Below, in pieces: positions 1 to 9,168 of a stretch of 64,000 nt of DNA. Numbering within the stretch: the stretch's first letter is position 1; the number at the start of each line of letters is the position of its first letter. The translations under genes were made by a program, and so were the position numbers. The notes below the pieces were generated by a model. It saw only the letters and a list, made by a program, of their open reading frames with translations. It was not told where the DNA came from and made no database searches. This DNA is from an uncultured Amylibacter sp. (GTDB lineage Bacteria; Pseudomonadota; Alphaproteobacteria; Rhodobacterales; Rhodobacteraceae): NCBI GenBank assembly GCA_959347345.1, contig OY365738.1, positions 1,302,001-1,366,000 of the forward strand. Direction: 5' to 3'.

Positions 1-82
1 GATTGCTGGTGCCTGCGCCCTGCACAGGATAGCCATCATTCACAATAAAAGCATTGCCAATCACGCCGATTAACGGTTTCAT
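1..82 (-). CDS. Class I glutamine amidotransferase (peptidase C26 / PuuD-like), 5' fragment
   Basis: Only the first 27 codons are in the window, running off its left edge. The start is ATG (complement of 80-82), with AGGCG a few bases upstream. The visible residues begin MKPLIGVIGN, followed by NDGYPVQGAG, which resembles the start of gamma-glutamyl-GABA hydrolase-like class I amidotransferases (peptidase C26), where the first beta strand reads PLIGI-x-GN. The catalytic Cys-His-Glu lie outside the window, so activity cannot be judged. The family assignment rests on a short N-terminus and is tentative. Confidence 0.45.
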   Translation of the reverse strand, partial: MKPLIGVIGNAFIVNDGYPVQGAGTSN

Positions 83-302
83 TTCGCCTGTGTCCTATAA
101 CGCTCTTAGGTCTGGTTTGACCCGTGCGCCAGTTTTCGGCGCGTCCATTTACGGATTATCCACCCATTGTTTGGGCTTTTTGGTGCGTTTGGCAGGTTTT
201 TGAGGGAATGGCAAGGGGGTTTTGTGGGTTTTTTGTATTATTTGTTATTTAGGTGTTAATTATGAATAGGGGATGGTGAATTATTACGACCTAATGAACC
301 GT

Positions 303-331
303 TTATTAACCTTTACACCTGTTACTATATT
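303..331 (+). promoter_or_regulatory. Possible promoter of the methyltransferase-GIY-YIG gene
   Basis: A TATATT hexamer at 326-331 (5/6 to the -10 consensus) lies 17 nt after a weak TTATTA at 303-308. Initiation about 7 nt downstream would leave a short leader containing an AAAGGGG ribosome-binding site at 351-357 and TTG at 364. The region 83-302 shows no gene; it holds G/T-rich sequence and a short GTGAATT-like motif near 280. Confidence 0.3.
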
Positions 332-363
332 TGCTATCACAAATCCAAACAAAGGGGCAGGTC

Positions 364-1779
364 TTGCTAAATAACGATTCGATAAAAAACCGCACCATCT
401 TTTGCCACGATAATTTGGAAATCTTACGTGGGATAGACTCCGATTGCGTGGATTTAATATACCTTGACCCCCCGTTCAATAAGAAAAAGATTTTCACCGC
501 CCCGATTGGCAGTAACGCCGAGGGCGCGTCCTTCAGCGATATATTCCGCGAGGAAGACGTGAAAGAGGATTGGTTGCAGGATATAAAAGAGGATTTTTAC
601 CCTGTCCATGACCTGTTAATTGCCGTGCAAACGATAGAGGGGCGGACTTCCTATAACTTTTGTTATCTTGCTTATATGGCGATTCGCCTGATAGAATGCA
701 AAAGGATTTTGAAAGACACAGGTGCGCTTTATTTGCATTGCGACCCGACTATGTCGCATTATTTGAAACTGCTTTTGGATTGCATCTTTGGGGAGACGAA
801 CTTCAAAAACGAAATCATTTGGAAACGGCGACAGGATACTCATAACCTTGCAACAAAGGTTATGGGAAGCGTGCATGATGTTATTTTTTGGTACGGGGGG
901 TCTGAAGCCTCTTTTTATAAACGGCAATTCACACCATATGACGCGGCTTATTTAAAGGAATTTTACAAATATAAAGACAATCGCGGGGAATACAGATTGT
1001 TGCCCTGCACGAACGAATCGGGGGGCAATAAACCTTATACATTTCAAGGGATAAAAAGGGCGTGGCGATTTAGTCCTGAAACGATGCAAAGCATGTTTAA
1101 TGATAATATGCTTGTTCAATTAAAAACGGATGGACCTTATTATTATAAAAAGCATTTAACCCATGCACAAGGCGTTCCCTTGCAGGATTTATGGAACGAT
1201 ATTTCCCCCGCACGGGGTAAGGAGGCAACGGGTTATCCGACCCAAAAGCCTATTGCTTTGCTGGAAAGGATTATAAAATCATCTTGCCCTGAGGGTGGTA
1301 TTATTCTTGATCCGTTCTGCGGATGTGCGACCACCTGCGTTGCTGCCGAAAAATTCAAACGGAAATGGGTTGGGATAGATGTGTCGGTCAAGGCATACGA
1401 TCTTGTCAGGGAACGTATGAAAAAAGAGGTGGAGTGGGAGGATGATTCTTTATTCAAAGATGATTTGGTTAGCTTTGAAACCGAGCCTCCTGTTCGTACG
1501 GGCGCGGATGTGCGGGTGCAGAAATATGTTTATATCATTTCCAACACGCAATATAAGGGGGAATGGAAAGTTGGTATCGCTTCTGATGTGAAAAAACGCC
1601 TGAGTTCTTACCAAACCTCCGACCCGAACCGTGGTTATGTTTTGGAATATAGTTTTCTAACGCCTAATTTTCGTGAGATTGAAAAATATATCCATGACCA
1701 TTATGACAACCGCCACGAGTGGGTGCGCGAACCTGATATGCAGAAAATCGTTAGGGATATAGAGGGTTTTAACGATTAA
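364..1779 (+). CDS. Beta-class DNA methyltransferase fused to a C-terminal GIY-YIG/T5orf172 domain
   Basis: This is a site-specific DNA (N4-cytosine or N6-adenine) methyltransferase. The catalytic motif DLIYLDPPFN comes early and the SAM-binding motif DPFCGCATTC comes late, the beta-class order (IV, recognition region, I). The block LYLHCDPTMSHYLK is typical of orphan and type III-like Mod enzymes. After about residue 380 a separate domain begins (YVYIISN ... KVGIASDVKKRLSSYQ ... EIEKYIHDHY) with the Tyr, Arg and Glu layout of GIY-YIG/T5orf172 folds, so it could cut or bind DNA. TTG364 is preferred over TTG331 because AAAGGGG lies 6 nt upstream and the start aligns with the paralog near 60543. 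The last residues (FND and stop) are read from the start of a TTAACGATTAA array. No separate restriction gene is adjacent. The target sequence is unknown. Confidence 0.82.
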   Translation: MLNNDSIKNRTIFCHDNLEILRGIDSDCVDLIYLDPPFNKKKIFTAPIGSNAEGASFSDIFREEDVKEDWLQDIKEDFYPVHDLLIAVQTIEGRTSYNFCYLAYMAIRLIECKRILKDTGALYLHCDPTMSHYLKLLLDCIFGETNFKNEIIWKRRQDTHNLATKVMGSVHDVIFWYGGSEASFYKRQFTPYDAAYLKEFYKYKDNRGEYRLLPCTNESGGNKPYTFQGIKRAWRFSPETMQSMFNDNMLVQLKTDGPYYYKKHLTHAQGVPLQDLWNDISPARGKEATGYPTQKPIALLERIIKSSCPEGGIILDPFCGCATTCVAAEKFKRKWVGIDVSVKAYDLVRERMKKEVEWEDDSLFKDDLVSFETEPPVRTGADVRVQKYVYIISNTQYKGEWKVGIASDVKKRLSSYQTSDPNRGYVLEYSFLTPNFREIEKYIHDHYDNRHEWVREPDMQKIVRDIEGFND

Positions 1780-2242
1780 TGGTGAATTGTGAATTGTGAA
1801 TGATTGGTTATTAGGGATTAAGCGTTAGGTATTAGAATTTAAGGGCAGAGGTTTTTGTTGCGCCCTCACTTCGTGGCAAGCCACTTCGTTCGGTCGCCCA
1901 CCCGCCCACCCCTCCTGCGGAGAGCTGGACGGGCTATTTTTTGGCTGGGGTTTGGCTCAGCGTCTTGTATATAGTCTAAATAAATTTAGAGCAAACCTAT
2001 CACCCATTCCCAAGTATTCTTTGCAAATAATCTAAACTATCGTCTTGTATATCCTGCTTGTAAATTTATGACAATCCCTAGCGTCTTGAAACCCAAGGGC
2101 TTTTGGCATGCTCCCACGAAGTGGGGGCTACGCACAAAAGACCACGCTGGTCGGCATTCGCGTAAGCGATGACGAAGACCCAAAGGGCTAATCCGCTAAT
2201 CCGCTAATCGTTAATCACTAATCGTTAATCGTTAATCGTTAA
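1780..2242 (+). repeat. Dispersed intergenic repeat, copy A, with flanking 7-nt arrays
   Basis: The core is at about 1841-2189. In order it contains GGGCAGAGGTTTTTGTTGCG, CTCCTGCGGAGAGCTGGACG, an AT-rich middle with AAGTATTCTTTGCAAATAAT, a hairpin (CTCCCAC GAA GTGGGGG) inside CTTTTG...CAAAAG, a GACCA CGC TGGTC hairpin, and GACGAAGACCCAAAGGGC. The left flank is GTGAATT-type units; the right flank is TAATCCGC and TAATCGT units (2187-2242). Seven more copies occur in the window. It lies between two plus-strand genes and holds no convincing ORF. Confidence 0.85.
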
Positions 2243-2373
2243 AATAACAACTAATATCTAAAAAAATCACTTTCCCCCTAGCAAACCCCCCAAAAATCCC
2301 CTATACTCCCCCAAAAGCCACCCAAGAAAAACAAGAGGCGGCATAAAACTGAGGCAGAAAACAGGCGGTATCT

Positions 2374-3549
2374 ATGACCAATATGGCACATAGTCTGGGC
2401 GTGACCACCCCACGCGAGGCAGAGCTTTCACGCTGGTGGCGCAGCGTTGATAAGGTCTCATTCGCCTTGCTCATCCTTTTATTCATCGTTGGGGTTGCGC
2501 TGGCATTGGCGGCCTCCGTGCCTCTGGCAGAGCGCAACGGATTGCCCCAATACTACTATGTCAAACGCCAAGCCGTGTTTGGATTGGCGACCCTAGCCGT
2601 GATTTTCATGACCGCCATTATATCGCCGAATTGGGTGCGTAGGCTGGGTATCGTGGGGTTTTTCATCGCCCTGATTGCGCTGATGTGCTTGCCTTTGCTC
2701 GGCACGGATTACGGCAAAGGCGCGGTGCGCTGGTATTCCACGCCTTTCGGCTCGCTTCAACCCTCCGAATTCATCAAACCCCTGTTTGTCGTTTTCACCG
2801 CTTGGATGATGTCCAGCGGGATGAACGGCGCGGGGATTATTTGGCGCGGAGTGTCATTCCTATCCCTATCCCTCGTCGTTTTTATCCTTATCATGCAACC
2901 CGATTATGGACAGGCGAGCCTGCTGGTCTTTGCTTGGACAGCCATTTATATCGTGGCGGGCGCGAATTGGCTGGTTATCGGCGTTTTGGGCGCGATACTG
3001 GTGGCGGTTGGCATGATTGCCTACGCCAATTCCGAGCATGTTGCTGGGCGGATTGATGCGTTTTTATCGCCCGACCTGTCGCCCTATACTCAATTAAGTT
3101 ACGCCCATAACGCCATACAGGAAGGCGGATGGTGGGGAGTCGGCATCGGGCAAGGCGAATCCAAATGGCACCTACCAGACGCACACACCGATTTTATCAT
3201 AGCCGTGGTGGCAGAGGAATTCGGGCTATTCGTGGTCTGTTTGATTTTGCTGTTATTCAGCGCGATTACATGGCTATCCTTCATGCGTATTATGAAAGAG
3301 AGCAATAATTTCATGCGACTCGCCGCAACAGGGCTTATCAGCCTATTTTTCATCCAATGTTTTATTAATTTCGGCGTGACCATGCGTTTGTTACCCGCGA
3401 AAGGCATGACTCTGCCGTTTATCAGCTATGGCGGCTCGTCATTATTAGCGTTTGGCTTGACCTTTGGCATGCTGTTTGCCTTTACCCGCTTGCGCCCGCA
3501 GAATATTTTTTCTGGCGGGCAGGGTTTGCAAAATAGGACTATAAAATGA
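2374..3549 (+). CDS. ftsW: Peptidoglycan polymerase FtsW, cell division
   Basis: FtsW is a SEDS-family glycosyltransferase in the inner membrane that polymerises lipid II at the septum with FtsI. The 391-residue product has about ten hydrophobic segments and the family signature PAKGMTLPFISYGGSS near residue 345, plus TDFIIAVVAEEFG in the preceding periplasmic loop region. The length is normal. ATG2374 follows AGGCGG; ATG2383 is an alternative. It opens the ftsW-murGCB-ddl-ftsQA block, but murD, expected upstream in alphaproteobacteria, is replaced here by repeat copy A and a methyltransferase gene, so the upstream part of the dcw cluster lies elsewhere. Confidence 0.95.
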   Translation: MTNMAHSLGVTTPREAELSRWWRSVDKVSFALLILLFIVGVALALAASVPLAERNGLPQYYYVKRQAVFGLATLAVIFMTAIISPNWVRRLGIVGFFIALIALMCLPLLGTDYGKGAVRWYSTPFGSLQPSEFIKPLFVVFTAWMMSSGMNGAGIIWRGVSFLSLSLVVFILIMQPDYGQASLLVFAWTAIYIVAGANWLVIGVLGAILVAVGMIAYANSEHVAGRIDAFLSPDLSPYTQLSYAHNAIQEGGWWGVGIGQGESKWHLPDAHTDFIIAVVAEEFGLFVVCLILLLFSAITWLSFMRIMKESNNFMRLAATGLISLFFIQCFINFGVTMRLLPAKGMTLPFISYGGSSLLAFGLTFGMLFAFTRLRPQNIFSGGQGLQNRTIK

Positions 3550-3558
3550 GTTTTAAAA

Positions 3559-4737
3559 ATGAATTTTAAACAAAAAACAACCTCCCCCCCGTTGGTTTTA
3601 ATCGCGGCGGGGGGAACGGGCGGGCATATGTTCCCTGCCCAGTCGCTCGCCGAAGAAATGCTATCGCGGGGTTGGCGGGTTGCGTTAATGAGCGATGATC
3701 GCGGGTTGCGGTATAGCGCGGGTTTCCCCGATACGGTGGCACGGATACAAATCGGCTCTGCCACTTTTGCCCGTGGCGGGTTATTGGCGCGATTGCTTGT
3801 TTTGCCGAAAATCCTTGGCGGGGCGTTATCGGCACGATGGTTTATCTTTAAAAACAAACCTGCGGTTATCGTGGGTTTCGGCGGATATCCGTCCATTCCT
3901 GCGTTATTGGCGGGCGGATGGGCGCGAGTCCCCCGCGTTATACACGAGCAAAACGCCCTGCTGGGGCGAGTCAATCGGCGGTTTGCTCCGAAGGTAAATT
4001 TGCTAACCTGCGCCCTGCCTTTGGCGCAAGATTATGAAAACACCACGGGGGTTTTTATCGGCAATCCCCTGCGTAAATCCATCCAAGCTCGGCAGGGTGC
4101 GGGGTATATCGCCCCGGGCAACTGGCCTTTGCAGATGCTGATTATCGGTGGCTCGCAAGGCTCTGCCGCACTGGGCGAACCTGTGGCACTCGCGCTGGCA
4201 ACCTTGCCCGAAGCCCTGCGCACTCGGCTTACCATCATTCACCAAGCCCGTACGGAAGACGCACCCGCATGCCACGCGATTTATACAAACGCGGGGATTC
4301 GGGCGGAAGTCGCTGGGTTCTTTGATAATATCGGCGATCATCTGGTGAAATCGCAATTGGTTATTTCGCGTAGTGGCGCGTCTTCCATCAGTGAAATTGC
4401 CGCCATAGGTCGCCCGTCCGTGTTAATTCCCCTGCCAACGGCTATGGATGACCATCAATCCGCGAACGCACGGTGTTTGGCGGATATTGGTGCGGGGATT
4501 ATTTTACCGCAGGACGAGCTGGACGCTCCGACATTGAAAAAAATCGTCACGGGGATATTAAACGCACCCACCAAATCGGCAAAAATGGCACAGGCGGCAC
4601 TGATGCTGGCACGACCAGATGCGGCGGTGGTTTTGGCGGATTTGGTGATGCAAACCGCCCTTGATAAAAATAAAAACCCCACAGAAAACCCCGCAGAAAC
4701 ACACGCAGAAACCTACACAGAAAACCCCGCACCATGA
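3559..4737 (+). CDS. murG: UDP-GlcNAc:undecaprenyl-pyrophosphoryl-MurNAc-pentapeptide transferase MurG
   Basis: MurG adds GlcNAc to lipid I to make lipid II on the inner face of the membrane. The N-terminal loop [12 protein letters not shown] (residues 16-27) is the MurG/GT28 signature. GGSQGS near residue 196 and [10 protein letters not shown] with [10 protein letters not shown] in the C-terminal half form the UDP-GlcNAc site. At 392 residues it is slightly long, owing to a low-complexity tail of Pro/Glu/Thr/Asn with repeated ENPAE and HAETYTE-like words. It starts 9 nt after ftsW and overlaps murC by ATGA, so coupled translation is likely. Confidence 0.95.
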   Translation: MNFKQKTTSPPLVLIAAGGTGGHMFPAQSLAEEMLSRGWRVALMSDDRGLRYSAGFPDTVARIQIGSATFARGGLLARLLVLPKILGGALSARWFIFKNKPAVIVGFGGYPSIPALLAGGWARVPRVIHEQNALLGRVNRRFAPKVNLLTCALPLAQDYENTTGVFIGNPLRKSIQARQGAGYIAPGNWPLQMLIIGGSQGSAALGEPVALALATLPEALRTRLTIIHQARTEDAPACHAIYTNAGIRAEVAGFFDNIGDHLVKSQLVISRSGASSISEIAAIGRPSVLIPLPTAMDDHQSANARCLADIGAGIILPQDELDAPTLKKIVTGILNAPTKSAKMAQAALMLARPDAAVVLADLVMQTALDKNKNPTENPAETHAETYTENPAP

Positions 4738-6170
4738 CCCCTACCTTAATTCCCAACCCCGCAGACCCAACGAAACTCCCCCGTCAATTAGGCGGGATTC
4801 ATTTCATTGGGATTGGCGGGATTGGCATGTCTGGTATTGCCGAGGTTTTGATGAACCACGGCTATAAAGTCCAAGGCTCCGATATAAAAACCAGCAAAAT
4901 AACCGACCGTTTGCAATCGCTAGGGGCAAAGATTTTCACCGACCAGAAGGCGGGCAATGTCACGGGGGCCGAGGTTATCGTTGTCTCATCCGCTATCCAG
5001 CCCGATAATGCCGAGTTGATGGAGGCGCGCCGAACCTCTATCCCCGTTGTGCGTAGGGCGGAAATGCTCAGCGAACTGATGCGTTTGAAATCAAACATAG
5101 CCGTTGCTGGCACGCATGGCAAAACCACAACGACAACCATGGTGGCAACCTTGCTGGAATCCTCAAACATGGACCCAACCGTGATTAACGGCGGGATTAT
5201 CCACGCTTTCGGCTCTAACGCTCGGATGGGTTTGGGCGAATGGATGGTGGTAGAGGCGGATGAATCGGACGGCACTTTCGTGAAACTGCCCGCGACTATC
5301 GCTATGGTGACGAATATCGATTCCGAACACATGGAACATTACGGCAGTTTTGAAGCCTTGCTGGCAGCGTTTGAGCAGTTTATTTCCAACATCCCCTTTT
5401 ACGGTGTGGGGATTTGCAATACCGACCACGAGGTCGTTCAAAACCTAGTCGGGCGGATGCACGATAGGCGAATTATCAGCTATGGTTTTAATCTGCAAGC
5501 CGATGTGCGGGCGGAAAATCTGGTCTATCGCGCGGGGAATAGCCATTTTGATGTGATAGCGGATACGCGGCGGATTGCTGTTGCTTTGCCCATGCCTGGG
5601 GCGCATAATGTATCAAACGCCTTGGGTGCTATCGCGTTGGCGATTTATTTGGGGCTTACCGATGAGCAAATCCAAACTGCCTTTGCCAATTTCAAAGGCG
5701 TTAATCGGCGATTCACCCATATAGGGGATTGGAACGGGGTGATGTTAATTGATGATTACGCCCATCATCCTGTGGAAATTCGTGCGGTATTGGATGCGGC
5801 TCGTCAAGTTACGAAAGGGCGGGTTTTGGCAGTGCATCAACCGCATCGGTTCAGCCGTCTATTTGATTTGTTTGAGGATTTTTGCACCTGTTTTAATCAG
5901 GCCGATTGCGTGGGGATTTGTGATGTGTATAGCGCGGGGGAGTCGCCTATTAACGGCGCATCCCAAGCCGATTTATTGGCAGGATTGCGTGACCATGGGC
6001 ATCGTGGGGTTTATGCTCTGGACGGCAAATTGAATGGTGCGGAGGGTTTGGCGAAATTCGTTAAAACCCATGCCCAATCGGGCGATATGGTGATTTGTCT
6101 GGGTGCGGGTAGTATCAGCACATGGGCGAATGATTTGCCACAGGAATTGGCAAAGCTGGATAAAAAATGA
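4734..6170 (+). CDS. murC: UDP-N-acetylmuramate--L-alanine ligase MurC
   Basis: MurC is a cytoplasmic ATP-dependent ligase that adds the first L-Ala of the peptidoglycan stem peptide to UDP-MurNAc. The N-terminal Rossmann loop [12 protein letters not shown] (residues 23-34) binds the UDP substrate, the P-loop [10 protein letters not shown] (125-134) binds ATP, and the central domain has [11 protein letters not shown]. The C-terminal ligase domain contains [15 protein letters not shown]. The length of 478 residues is normal. It overlaps murG and murB by 4 nt (ATGA) on each side, indicating a tightly coupled operon. Confidence 0.96.
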   Translation: MTPTLIPNPADPTKLPRQLGGIHFIGIGGIGMSGIAEVLMNHGYKVQGSDIKTSKITDRLQSLGAKIFTDQKAGNVTGAEVIVVSSAIQPDNAELMEARRTSIPVVRRAEMLSELMRLKSNIAVAGTHGKTTTTTMVATLLESSNMDPTVINGGIIHAFGSNARMGLGEWMVVEADESDGTFVKLPATIAMVTNIDSEHMEHYGSFEALLAAFEQFISNIPFYGVGICNTDHEVVQNLVGRMHDRRIISYGFNLQADVRAENLVYRAGNSHFDVIADTRRIAVALPMPGAHNVSNALGAIALAIYLGLTDEQIQTAFANFKGVNRRFTHIGDWNGVMLIDDYAHHPVEIRAVLDAARQVTKGRVLAVHQPHRFSRLFDLFEDFCTCFNQADCVGICDVYSAGESPINGASQADLLAGLRDHGHRGVYALDGKLNGAEGLAKFVKTHAQSGDMVICLGAGSISTWANDLPQELAKLDKK

Positions 6171-7090
6171 TGCACTCCTTGCCCAAAGTACGCGGTCGTT
6201 TGCAAGCGGATTTTGACCTATCCGCGTTGTCTTGGTTGCGAGTCGGCGGGAAGGCTCAGGTTTTATTCCAACCCGCAGATAGCGATGATTTACGCGAATT
6301 CTTACGCGATTTGCCCGCCGATATCCCCGTATTCACTATCGGAGTTTGTTCCAATTTAATCATCAGGGATGGCGGGGTAAAGGGTGTGGTTATCCGTTTG
6401 GGACGCGGGTTTAATGATGTGGAAGTCTTGGCGGATTGCCAAATCCGAGCGGGTGCAGGTGCGCTGGATTCCATCGTTGCCAAACGCGCGGCGGAGGCTG
6501 GCATTGATTTGGCGTTTTTGCGGACAATTCCGGGCAGTATCGGCGGGGCGGTAAAGATGAATGCAGGGTGCTATGGTCGCTATATTGCCGATGTTTTTAT
6601 GGGGGGTGAGGGTGTGACGCGGACGGGTGAAACCGTGAAACTAACCCGCGACGATATAGATTTTGCCTATCGCAAAACCAACCTGCCCGATGGGTTTATT
6701 GTGACCTCTGCCATTTTGCAGGGGGCGGCGGACTCGCCCGATGCGATAAACGCCAAAATGGACTCGGCACTGGCAAAACGCAGTGAAACACAACCGATTG
6801 ACATGCGCTCCTGCGGTTCTACCTTTCGCAATCCTGCGGGTTATAGCTCGACTGGTGCGATTGATGACCCAAACACGCTGAAAGCATGGAAACTGATAGA
6901 AGACGCGGGTTTGCGCGGTGCAACCCTTGGCGGGGCGCAAATGTCACCCAAACATTGCAACTTTTTAGTCAATACAGGCGGGGCAACAGCCCATGATTTA
7001 GAAAAACTTGGCAATGATATTCAAAAAAAGGTTTTCAAATCCACAGGAATCATGCTAGAATGGGAAATAGAGCGTATAGGTGAAGACTAA
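6167..7090 (+). CDS. murB: UDP-N-acetylenolpyruvoylglucosamine reductase MurB
   Basis: MurB is a cytoplasmic FAD enzyme that uses NADPH to reduce UDP-GlcNAc-enolpyruvate to UDP-MurNAc. FAD-binding elements are SWLRVGGKA (22-30), [12 protein letters not shown] (59-70) and [17 protein letters not shown] (121-137). CGSTFRNP near residue 217 carries the catalytic Ser, and the C-terminal [10 protein letters not shown] supplies the late Glu. The 307 residues fit the short type I-like MurB of alphaproteobacteria. The start overlaps the murC stop (ATGATG); the second ATG at 6170 is equally possible. Confidence 0.95.
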   Translation: MMHSLPKVRGRLQADFDLSALSWLRVGGKAQVLFQPADSDDLREFLRDLPADIPVFTIGVCSNLIIRDGGVKGVVIRLGRGFNDVEVLADCQIRAGAGALDSIVAKRAAEAGIDLAFLRTIPGSIGGAVKMNAGCYGRYIADVFMGGEGVTRTGETVKLTRDDIDFAYRKTNLPDGFIVTSAILQGAADSPDAINAKMDSALAKRSETQPIDMRSCGSTFRNPAGYSSTGAIDDPNTLKAWKLIEDAGLRGATLGGAQMSPKHCNFLVNTGGATAHDLEKLGNDIQKKVFKSTGIMLEWEIERIGED

Positions 7091-7165
7091 AACGTTCTTA
7101 AAAACGGGCGATTAAGACCCGAATATAACGACAAAACCTTGTGAAAAAGGTTGGAAGAGGCAGAT

Positions 7166-8110
7166 ATGACAGGCAACGCACGCCCGCACTCTACGCATGC
7201 AAAGCGTATAGCGGTTTTGAAGGGTGGTTTTTCCCAAGAACGCGATGTATCCTTGGTATCGGGGCGTGAAATCGCCCGTGCCTTGCGGACTCTGGGCTAT
7301 CATGTATCCGAATTGGACGCGGGGGATTCCATCGCCCACGATTTACAAACCGCCAAACCTGACATTGTTTTTAACGCCCTGCATGGTCGCTGGGGCGAGG
7401 ATGGCTGTATCCAAGGTCTGCTGGAATGGTTAAAAATCCCTTATACCCATTCGGGGGTTTATGCCTCTGCCACGGCTATGGATAAGGAGAAAACTAAGGC
7501 TTTATACCGCACCCATAGCCTGCCCGTGGTGCAAAGCCATATTATCACTAAAACCGCCGCCCGTGCGAAACACCCGATGCAACCGCCCTATGTTATTAAA
7601 CCTATCAATGAAGGCTCTTCCCTGGGGGTGGTTTATATTATGAATGCCGATAAAACGCTCGCGGATTTGCCCGATAATTTGACTCATGATTTACCTGAAA
7701 CTCTGATGGCGGAAGAATACATCGCGGGGCGCGAATTAACCGTAACCGTGTTGGGCGATTCGCCCTTGACCGTCACCGATATTATCTCCCCCGATTGGTA
7801 CGATTACCATGCAAAATATAACGAAGGCGGCTCGCAACACATTATCCCCGCCGATATACCGAAAGAGATATTTGATGCTTGCCTAGATTACGCGGGGCGG
7901 GCGCATCGGGCGTTATCGGCTCGCGGAGTATCCCGTACCGATTTTCGCTGGGATGAACCACGCGGGCTGGATGGATTATTTTTGCTGGAAACAAACACGC
8001 AACCAGGAATGACCCCCACATCGTTAGTCCCCGAACAGGCGGCTCTGGCGGGTATGGATTATCCCGCATTGGTTAATTGGATTGTAAAGGATGCGTCATG
8101 CAATCGTTAA
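7166..8110 (+). CDS. ddl: D-alanine--D-alanine ligase
   Basis: Ddl joins two D-Ala for the stem peptide terminus and is a cytoplasmic ATP-grasp enzyme. Recognisable segments are KGGFSQERDVSLVSG near the N-terminus, the ATP-binding PPYVIKPINEGSSLGV, the EEYIAGRELTV strand, and the Mg-binding LLETNTQPGMTPTSLVPEQA near the end. ATG7166 (314 residues) is chosen over the in-frame TTG7151 because GAGG sits 5 nt before it. The 75-nt gap after murB is the widest in the cluster. The last 13 nt overlap ftsQ. Confidence 0.93.
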   Translation: MTGNARPHSTHAKRIAVLKGGFSQERDVSLVSGREIARALRTLGYHVSELDAGDSIAHDLQTAKPDIVFNALHGRWGEDGCIQGLLEWLKIPYTHSGVYASATAMDKEKTKALYRTHSLPVVQSHIITKTAARAKHPMQPPYVIKPINEGSSLGVVYIMNADKTLADLPDNLTHDLPETLMAEEYIAGRELTVTVLGDSPLTVTDIISPDWYDYHAKYNEGGSQHIIPADIPKEIFDACLDYAGRAHRALSARGVSRTDFRWDEPRGLDGLFLLETNTQPGMTPTSLVPEQAALAGMDYPALVNWIVKDASCNR

Positions 8111-9168
8111 AACACAAACCCAATATCGTCCGCTATGAAGACATGGATTTGCTGGATGACCCACCGATTGAGGCTTTGCGTGGGGCAGTGACTATTGCCC
8201 CGCCCTTGACCGAGGAAAGTTTCACCCGTGAAAGCAATATCAAACCGCTAAACGCCGAATCGGAAAAGGTTTTCCACCAATTCATCGGGATAAAAAACAC
8301 CCCGCGTCATAACAGCCGCGCCAGCTATAAACTGCAACGATTATGGCTAACCCCGCAGTTTCGGTTTGTCGTGAAAAAGGCAGTGCCGATTGTGATGCTA
8401 TGTTTGATTGGGTTTTATTTGGCGGGCTATCGCACTATCAACGGTTTTCAAACGGATATAGAGCAAAAATGGATTCGCATGATAACAGCCCTGCAAACAC
8501 GCCCAGAGTTCATGATTAACCTCGTGAAAATCACGGGGGTTGATGCGGGTTTGGATACAGCGGTGCGCAATGCTGCGGGGGTGGCTTTGCCGCAATCTTC
8601 CCTGACGCTGGATTTGTTTTCGGTGCGTCAAAAGATAGAAGCCCTTGATACGGTGAAATCCGTGGCGTTGGTTAAGCGAGTCGGTGGGATTTTGGATATT
8701 ATCGTCACCCCGCGAACCCCCGTTGCCGTAATGAAAGACGGTGTGGCGTTGGTTTTATTGGATGAGAACGGGGTGCGCTCTGGCACTATTCCCACGCGAA
8801 GAACCCGTTTGGATTTGCCTTTAATTACTGGGCTTGGGGCGCAGGCTAATCTGGCAGAAGCCCGCGCGATGCTGGCGTTAATGGCGCAGTTATCGCCCGA
8901 TTTATCCGCCCGAATACTGGGGCTGGCACGGGTTGGCGAACGCCGTTGGGATATCTTGCTGGACCGAGGGCAAATCATTCAGTTGCCACAGGATAATGCC
9001 GAACGCGCTCTGGCGCAGGTGATTGAATGGCAGAACCGCGCAAACATCCTTACCCGTGATATCAGCATAGTGGATATGCGCAATTTGGAACGTCCTATTG
9101 TCCGCCTATCCACCCCCGCCTTGGAAGATTTCCAAACAGGGCAAGCGGCGATTTTGGGGATAAACTGA
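8098..9168 (+). CDS. ftsQ: Cell division protein FtsQ
   Basis: FtsQ is a bitopic membrane protein linking cytoplasmic and periplasmic division proteins (FtsBL). It has a cytoplasmic N-terminus, one membrane span (VPIVMLCLIGFYLAGY, about residues 92-107), a POTRA-like start (INLVKITGVDAGL) and the beta domain with GVRSGTIPTRRTRLDLPLI and LDRGQIIQLPQDN. ATG8098 has AAGG 7 nt upstream and gives 356 residues; TTG8077 is a less likely start. It overlaps both ddl and ftsA (TGATG), as expected in the cluster. Confidence 0.9.
   Translation: MQSLKHKPNIVRYEDMDLLDDPPIEALRGAVTIAPPLTEESFTRESNIKPLNAESEKVFHQFIGIKNTPRHNSRASYKLQRLWLTPQFRFVVKKAVPIVMLCLIGFYLAGYRTINGFQTDIEQKWIRMITALQTRPEFMINLVKITGVDAGLDTAVRNAAGVALPQSSLTLDLFSVRQKIEALDTVKSVALVKRVGGILDIIVTPRTPVAVMKDGVALVLLDENGVRSGTIPTRRTRLDLPLITGLGAQANLAEARAMLALMAQLSPDLSARILGLARVGERRWDILLDRGQIIQLPQDNAERALAQVIEWQNRANILTRDISIVDMRNLERPIVRLSTPALEDFQTGQAAILGIN

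Noticed and set aside
1841..2189. Repeat copies as insertion sequences or genes
   Set aside because: No transposase ORF, no consistent terminal inverted repeats and no clear target-site duplication are visible; small ORFs inside are not conserved between copies.
3426..3974. 182-codon minus-strand ORF across ftsW/murG
   Set aside because: It is opposite two overlapping well-conserved genes and has no family motifs; a GC-driven shadow.
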